Positions 24,548-28,483 of a stretch of 28,483 nucleotides of DNA are shown here, piece after piece. The notes beneath the pieces were generated by a model that saw nothing but the letters and a program-made list of their open reading frames with translations, had not been told where the DNA came from and did no database searches. The DNA is taken from positions 1-28,483 of the forward strand of contig JAEYOM010000054.1 of the NCBI GenBank assembly GCA_023411715.1, written 5' to 3'. Positions within the stretch are counted from its first letter, which is position 1. Each line of letters opens with the position of its first letter. Origin of the DNA: Bacillota bacterium. GTDB taxonomy: Bacteria > Bacillota > Clostridia > Acetivibrionales > DTU013. The position numbers were made by a program, and so were the translations under genes.

Positions 24548-25213
24548 TTACGGCTTGATGTTTTTGGTTGCCGAACCCTCCCTCGGAGCCAGCCCGTAAA
24601 GAAGGATGTCTATAACCTGATCGATCTCGGTCTCGAAATCGGAAATGCTTGTCTTGTCGTTGAAAAGCAGCTTCTGCGCTATCAATGTGAAAATACAGCC
24701 AATAGTTGTACGCAGCATCGTAGTGGGGGCGACGTCGCTGCGTATCAGGCCCTTCTCCATCATCTTTTTCTGTGCGGCGCTGATCATGCTGATTCCTTTA
24801 GGTAAAACACTCTGATATAGGGCTTCCCTTATATCTTCGTGGAACATGGCTTCGGAAATCACTATCCTTGCCAGGGGGAATAACGATTCGGCCAGCTTGA
24901 GCCTGTCATAAAGAAGTTCCTTGAAAAGGGAACGGAGCTCCTTCTTGTCTGCATTTTCCAGTATCTTTTCAATGCTTGTAAAAATGACCCTGCTGCCGAA
25001 TGCGTTTATGAAATGTATAAGTATGCTGTGCAGTATATCCTTTTTGGTCTTATAATACTTAAAGATGGTGCCCTCGGCCACGCCGGCGTTTCTTGCTATT
25101 TCACTCGTCGTTGAGGCGTTGTAGCCTTTCTCCGAGAAAACGGCTATCGCAGCCTTTAGTATTCGCTGCTCCTTTTCCGGCATGTCAAGCCCTGAAAGAT
25201 CGAATTCCTCCAT
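24548..25213 (-). CDS. TetR/AcrR-family repressor of the efflux operon
   Basis: 221 residues from the ATG at 25213, which has AAAGGAGG 7 bases upstream; an in-frame start 7 codons earlier overlaps that site. The N-terminal HTH (about 15-60) reads RILKAAIAVFSEKGYNASTTSEIARNAGVAEGTIFKYYKTKKDIL, a textbook TetR domain. The C-terminal ligand domain is helical and unassigned. It is the first gene of its own operon, with a 30-bp palindrome over the promoter, so autorepression released by a pump substrate is the likely control. Confidence 0.93.
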   Translation of the reverse strand: MEEFDLSGLDMPEKEQRILKAAIAVFSEKGYNASTTSEIARNAGVAEGTIFKYYKTKKDILHSILIHFINAFGSRVIFTSIEKILENADKKELRSLFKELLYDRLKLAESLFPLARIVISEAMFHEDIREALYQSVLPKGISMISAAQKKMMEKGLIRSDVAPTTMLRTTIGCIFTLIAQKLLFNDKTSISDFETEIDQVIDILLYGLAPREGSATKNIKP

Positions 25214-25244
25214 TACGATAACCTCCTTTACCAAACTTTCTCTT

Positions 25245-25271
25245 TTGACTTTTGATTATTCCGCATATAAT
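25245..25271 (+). promoter_or_regulatory. Possible rightward promoter toward the TSUP genes
   Basis: TTGACT (25245-25250) and consensus TATAAT (25266-25271) are 15 apart, slightly short. The -10 lies inside the palindrome, so the TetR protein may also control the half-transporters. Confidence 0.4.
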
Positions 25272-25294
25272 GAGTGAGTACTCACTCATTATAT
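25265..25294. promoter_or_regulatory. 30-bp perfect palindrome, TetR operator
   Basis: Arms ATATAATGAGTGAGT and ACTCACTCATTATAT are exact inverted copies with no spacer. The core TGAGTGAGTACTCACTCA is like many TetR-family operators. It overlaps the leftward -10. Confidence 0.85.
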
Positions 25295-25319
25295 TATTCC
25301 AGACTAAAATAAATTGCAA
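25291..25319 (-). promoter_or_regulatory. Leftward promoter of the tetR-efflux operon
   Basis: On the minus strand TTGCAA (25319-25314) and TAATAT (25296-25291) are 17 apart. The -10 overlaps the palindrome by four bases. Confidence 0.5.
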
Positions 25320-25425
25320 TATCATTTCTAAACTTTTGATAAAAACAGGCAGAGGGTATATTTGTACATATTTTAGTCAGACAATATGTGCATGGGATAG
25401 TTTTACAAAAGACGGAAGGCAATTT

Positions 25426-25806
25426 ATGAAGAGAAAAGCGAAGGACAATAAATTCATAAAATATCTGAAATATGCCGCTATAGGCCTGGTTACAGGGGCG
25501 GCGAACGGGCTATTCGGCTCGGGTGGAGGGACGATAGCCGTTCCCGCAATGGTGCATTTCCTTGGCGCCGATGAGCATAAGGCGCATGCGACGGCAATTT
25601 CAATCATACTGCCCTTGACGATAGTGAGCTCGGTATATTATATTTCGAAAGGCTATGCAGACTGGGGCCTCACGCTTAAGGTCACCATCGGCGGTCTGGC
25701 CGGCGGTTATATCGGAGCCAGGCTATTGAACATATGCCCAGAAAAGTGGCTGAGAAGGATTTTCGCGATATTTATGGCCGCGGCCGGGATCAGAATGATC
25801 CTCTAG
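25426..25806 (+). CDS. TauE/SafE (TSUP) half-transporter 1
   Basis: 126 residues from the ATG at 25426 (GGAAGG upstream); the frame is open further upstream but codes nothing membrane-like there. It has one TSUP repeat: GLVTGAANGLFGSGGGTIAVPAM with the conserved Gly-rich turn and Pro, then about four membrane helices ending FAIFMAAAGIRMIL. Full TSUP anion exporters (sulfite, sulfonate, organic acids) are about 250 residues and made of two such repeats. Tandem half-genes are known in Clostridia, so this is probably not simply truncated. The partner half follows after a hairpin. Confidence 0.8.
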   Translation: MKRKAKDNKFIKYLKYAAIGLVTGAANGLFGSGGGTIAVPAMVHFLGADEHKAHATAISIILPLTIVSSVYYISKGYADWGLTLKVTIGGLAGGYIGARLLNICPEKWLRRIFAIFMAAAGIRMIL

Positions 25807-25807
25807 C

Positions 25808-25872
25808 GGGACACGTGGACGGTGACCTTGTCCCGCATCCCGGATGGGACAAGGCCACTGTCCCCGTGTCCC
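25808..25872. repeat. Long hairpin (27-bp arms) between the two TSUP halves
   Basis: The arms at 25808-25834 and 25846-25872 pair over 27 bases with three mismatches around an 11-base loop. Both arms begin or end with GGGACA/TGTCCC. It starts 2 bases after the first TSUP stop. It resembles GGGACA-type palindromic repeats I recall from Clostridia genomes, and may be a small mobile palindrome inserted at this junction. Confidence 0.75.
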
Positions 25873-25901
25873 ATTCCGGATGCGGCGGAAAGGCTGATAT
25901 T

Positions 25902-26336
25902 TTGTTCGATACACGTACGGTCATATTATTCCTGATCGGTCTGGCTGCAGGCATAATCAGCGGGATGGGGATGGGCGGCGGCGCAATACTGATACCGGCT
26001 CTTGTGCTTGCCATCAACCCCGAGCAGCACATTGCACAGAGCGTGAACCTTTTGTTTTTCGTGCCTACGGCAGTAATTGCGCTGGTCATTCATATCAAAA
26101 ACAGGCAGATCGACTTCAAAATGGCGTGGCCGATAATCATATCAGGCCTGTGCGGTGCGTTCCTCGGCTCTTTACTGGCCGCCCGGCTCGGCGGAGTGCA
26201 GCTGAAAAAGCTTTTCGGCTGGTTCCTCATTGCGATGAGCATATATGAAATGTTCAGAAAAGGAAAGAACGATAAAAAAGGCAGGAAGGACGAAAAGCAT
26301 AAAAATGGACAAACAGTTAAAAAGCAGGGAACATAA
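25902..26336 (+). CDS. TauE/SafE (TSUP) half-transporter 2
   Basis: 144 residues from a TTG at 25902 behind GGAAAGG; the frame is open back to 25734, but that part only overlaps the first half-gene and the hairpin. It has the second TSUP repeat: FLIGLAAGIISGMGMGGGAILIPALVL followed by three more membrane helices, and a Lys-rich tail (about 118-144). Together with the first half it makes a complete eight-helix exporter. An earlier start translating the hairpin is possible but less likely. Substrate unknown. Confidence 0.72.
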   Translation: MFDTRTVILFLIGLAAGIISGMGMGGGAILIPALVLAINPEQHIAQSVNLLFFVPTAVIALVIHIKNRQIDFKMAWPIIISGLCGAFLGSLLAARLGGVQLKKLFGWFLIAMSIYEMFRKGKNDKKGRKDEKHKNGQTVKKQGT

Positions 26337-26374
26337 AGGCTGTTAAGGACTTCACAAAGCTGTTTGATTAATGA

Positions 26375-26405
26375 TATAATAGCCTTACTCCGCAAGGCTA
26401 TTATA
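26375..26405. repeat. Perfect 12-bp inverted repeat, possible terminator of the TSUP genes
   Basis: TATAATAGCCTT and AAGGCTATTATA flank a 7-base loop. The following bases are not a clean T-run, so termination is uncertain. It starts about 40 bases after the TSUP stop. Confidence 0.55.
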
Positions 26406-26428
26406 CGCCTCCGGCGGAATTTACGCGC

Positions 26429-26471
26429 CGCCGATAATTTGCCCTTGAGTATTTTGGACGGCAAAACGGCG
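26429..26471 (+). repeat. GC-rich bulged hairpin
   Basis: CGCCG-ATAA-TTTGCC (26429-26443) can pair with GGCAAA-A-CGGCG (26460-26471), giving two stem segments with internal bulges. It lies between two perfect inverted repeats, in the region before rsfS. Confidence 0.4.
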
Positions 26472-26478
26472 ATGCGCA

Positions 26479-26507
26479 ATTATACCATGATAAAATCATG
26501 GTATAAT
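26479..26507 (+). promoter_or_regulatory. Perfect palindrome over an extended -10 promoter of rsfS-leuS
   Basis: Arms ATTATACCATGAT and ATCATGGTATAAT are exact inverted copies around AAA. The right arm contains TGGTATAAT, an extended -10 (TGN-TATAAT), about 35 bases before the rsfS start. No good -35 is seen. It may be an operator, or a hairpin on transcripts from upstream. I find no T-box AGGGTGGNACCGCG motif despite leuS being in the operon. Confidence 0.5.
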
Positions 26508-26541
26508 ATATAATCAATCCATGACATGAAGGAGGATTGCT

Positions 26542-26895
26542 TTGGGTATCGATAAAATTGCAGACAAGGCGTATACGATCCTTGAGGACAAGAAAGCCAG
26601 AAATATAGAGATAATCGATATAACGGAGGTATCCACTCTCGCAGATTACTTCATAATCTGCAGCGGCACCTCCACTACACATATAAGGACCATAGCTGAT
26701 GAATTGGAGTTCAGAATGGGTGAGGCAGGTTACAACCTGATCCATAAGGAAGGTTATGAAAGCGCCAGATGGATACTGCTTGATTTCGGAGAACTGGTGA
26801 TCCATGTTTTTCATGAGGAAGACAGGAATTTTTATAACCTGGAAAGACTCTGGTCTGACGGTAAATTCAGGACACCTGACGATACAAGGATGTAA
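26542..26895 (+). CDS. rsfS: Ribosomal silencing factor RsfS
   Basis: 117 residues from a TTG start behind AAGGAGG. The family core is visible: KARNIEIIDITEVSTLADYFIICSG, then DYFII-type strand, EGYESARWILLDFGELVIHVFHEEDRNFYNLERLW. RsfS binds ribosomal protein uL14 and keeps the subunits apart when nutrients are short. Length is normal (about 105-120). It is 20 bases upstream of leuS and probably co-transcribed. Confidence 0.95.
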   Translation: MGIDKIADKAYTILEDKKARNIEIIDITEVSTLADYFIICSGTSTTHIRTIADELEFRMGEAGYNLIHKEGYESARWILLDFGELVIHVFHEEDRNFYNLERLWSDGKFRTPDDTRM

Positions 26896-26915
26896 CGCGA
26901 AAGGAGCTGTTCATA

Positions 26916-28483
26916 TTGGCTTATTCAACAAAGACGGATGAAAAATGGCAAAAAAAATGGGAAGACACCGGATTATACAGGTTTGACAGGGAAAAGACCG
27001 ATAAGAAGCTGTATTGCCTGGAAATGTTCTCATACCCTTCAGGTGCGAAGCTTCATGTAGGGCATTGGTATAATTTCGGGCTCACCGACTGCTGGGCGAG
27101 GTTCAAAAGGATGCAGGGCTGCAACGTTTTCCACCCCATGGGGTTTGATGCGTTCGGACTGCCGGCTGAGAACTATGCTATAAAGACCGGTATCCATCCG
27201 AAGGATTCTACTTATCAGAATATTAAGACGATGGAAGGACAGCTCAAAAAAATGGGCGCTACGTATGACTGGGATTATGAGGTCATTACCTGCGACCCCG
27301 AATACTACAAATGGACCGAATGGATATTTCTGAAGCTTTACGAGCACGGGCTTGCCTACAGGAAGAAGGCGCCGGTGAACTGGTGTCCGAGCTGCAAGAC
27401 CGTCCTTGCAAACGAGCAGGTCGTCGATGGCGCCTGTGAAAGGTGCAAGACCGAAGTTACAAAGAAGGATCTTACACAATGGTTTTATAAAATAACCGAT
27501 TACGCGCAGGAACTGCTGGATTATCTGCCCGGACTGGACTGGCCCGAGAAGACGAAAAAGATACAGCAGAACTGGATAGGCAGGTCTGAGGGCGCCGAAC
27601 TCGTATTCGAAGGCGCTGACGGCAGCTTCAGCTTCAAGGTATTCACTACCCGCGCTGATACGCTGTACGGCGTTACATACGTAGTGCTGGCGCCGGAGAA
27701 CGAACTCGTTGACAGGATCACGACGCCTGACCGCAAGGAAGCTGTAGGACAATACAGGGATTTTGCCAGGAAACAGACTGAAATAGAAAGACTTTCGACC
27801 GTACGTGAAAAAACGGGAGTCTTTACGGGAGCTTATGCGATAAATCCGGTCAACGGTGACAAGGTACCGGTCTGGATAGCGGATTATGTGCTGGCCGGTT
27901 ACGGAACAGGCTGTGTTATGGCAGTGCCGGCGCATGATGAAAGGGATTTCGATTTTGCAAAGAAGTATGAACTTCCTGTAAAACGTGTTATCAGAAGCGC
28001 TGACGGAGCAGAGGATACTCTTCCATTCTGTGACGACGGTATTCTTACGGATAGCGCCGAGTTTTCCGGAACTGGCTCCGATGACGCCAGAAGGGCAATA
28101 GTCGGAAAGCTCAGCAAAGTGGGCAGGGGAGAGATGAAGATCAATTTCCGGCTCAGGGACTGGCTTGTTTCGAGACAGCGTTACTGGGGCGCTCCGATCC
28201 CGGTGATCCACTGCGAACACTGCGGCATCGTGCCGGTGCCCGAAAAGGATCTGCCTGTAGTACTTCCATACAACGTGGAATTCAAACCGGACGGCGAATC
28301 GCCTCTGGCAAAGTGCGAAGAGTTTATGAACGTGCCTTGCCCGAAGTGCGGAAAACCCGCGAGAAGGGATCCGGATACGCTTGACACATTTGTGTGTTCA
28401 TCCTGGTATTACCTGCGCTATCCCGACAATAAGAATTCAGTGAAGGCATTTGATACCGAGTGGATCGACAAGATCCTTCCGGT
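26916..28483 (+). CDS. leuS: Leucyl-tRNA synthetase (partial, runs off the window)
   Basis: 522 codons are present, starting at a TTG behind AAAGGAG. The class I motif is LHVGH (about 46-50) in SYPSGAKLHVGHWYNF. A CxxC pair (WCPSCK, CERCK) follows near 155-175. The CP1 editing domain (about 220-415) has TTRADTLYGVTYVVLAPEN and VPAHDERDFDF. WLVSRQRYWGAPIP and a second Cys pair (CEHC, CPKC) mark the return to the catalytic core. The KMSKS loop and anticodon domain lie beyond the window. It charges tRNA-Leu and edits mis-charged products. Confidence 0.97.
   Translation, partial: MAYSTKTDEKWQKKWEDTGLYRFDREKTDKKLYCLEMFSYPSGAKLHVGHWYNFGLTDCWARFKRMQGCNVFHPMGFDAFGLPAENYAIKTGIHPKDSTYQNIKTMEGQLKKMGATYDWDYEVITCDPEYYKWTEWIFLKLYEHGLAYRKKAPVNWCPSCKTVLANEQVVDGACERCKTEVTKKDLTQWFYKITDYAQELLDYLPGLDWPEKTKKIQQNWIGRSEGAELVFEGADGSFSFKVFTTRADTLYGVTYVVLAPENELVDRITTPDRKEAVGQYRDFARKQTEIERLSTVREKTGVFTGAYAINPVNGDKVPVWIADYVLAGYGTGCVMAVPAHDERDFDFAKKYELPVKRVIRSADGAEDTLPFCDDGILTDSAEFSGTGSDDARRAIVGKLSKVGRGEMKINFRLRDWLVSRQRYWGAPIPVIHCEHCGIVPVPEKDLPVVLPYNVEFKPDGESPLAKCEEFMNVPCPKCGKPARRDPDTLDTFVCSSWYYLRYPDNKNSVKAFDTEWIDKILP

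Noticed and set aside
25734..25901. Longer start for the second TSUP half
   Set aside because: The added residues only overlap the first half-gene in another frame and translate the hairpin; no membrane segment or site supports it.
26337..26541. T-box leader for leuS
   Set aside because: No AGGGTGGNACCGCG-like T-box sequence or specifier-loop layout; rsfS also lies between this spacer and leuS.
27039..28220. 393-codon minus-strand frame over leuS
   Set aside because: Antisense to an unmistakable leucyl-tRNA synthetase read from the TTG at 26916.

Overview
The window looks like a chromosomal piece of a Firmicute of class Clostridia. The grounds are Gram-positive style Shine-Dalgarno sequences (AAAGGAGG and close variants), frequent TTG starts, a textbook CtsR heat-shock box, a Bce-type antimicrobial-peptide module and the rsfS-leuS pair. 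I cannot name a genus. Base composition is moderate overall, but the block at about 16.3-21.4 kb is clearly more AT-rich than its flanks.

Layout. 1-1.6 kb: a membrane protein joining a PP2C-like domain that has lost its metal-binding residues to a LysM domain. 1.6-6.1 kb: a heat-shock operon with a sigma-A-like promoter and CtsR box, then a zinc-finger-less DnaJ, ClpB and a Gly/Pro/Phe-repeat protein. 6.1-11.5 kb: a Bce-type peptide-antibiotic sensing and detoxification module (response regulator, kinase, ABC ATPase, ABC permease). It is preceded by a small HTH gene broken by an amber codon, has a near-ideal BceR operator before the ATPase gene, and is closed by a strong bidirectional terminator. 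11.5-14.2 kb (minus strand): a DUF2207 membrane protein and LemA.

14.4-21.4 kb is the most unusual region: a divergent gene set resembling a miniature acyl-carrier-protein biosynthetic pathway. Minus strand: a condensation-like acyltransferase, a stand-alone ACP, a KAS III and an SDR ketoreductase. Plus strand: a small unknown protein, a hotdog thioesterase, an APH-like kinase and a second condensation-like protein. The second condensation protein has an extra N-terminal helical domain that resembles the small protein. With one condensing enzyme and one ketoreductase but no clear dehydratase, enoyl reductase or acyl-activating ligase, the simplest reading is a short 3-hydroxyacyl (or 3-ketoacyl) group built on a dedicated ACP and transferred to an unknown acceptor by one or both condensation-type enzymes. 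I do not recognise this arrangement as a characterised pathway.

21.4-25.2 kb (minus strand): a TetR-regulated efflux operon (TetR, HlyD-like lipoprotein, ABC ATPase, ABC-2 permease) with a 30-bp perfect palindrome at its promoter. It ends only 8 bases from the convergent acyl-pathway gene, so it might export that product, but this is inference. 25.4-26.3 kb: two half-size TauE/SafE (TSUP) proteins separated by a long hairpin. 26.4-28.5 kb: a hairpin-rich leader, rsfS and the start of leuS, which runs off the window. I saw no tRNA, rRNA, CRISPR array or complete insertion sequence.
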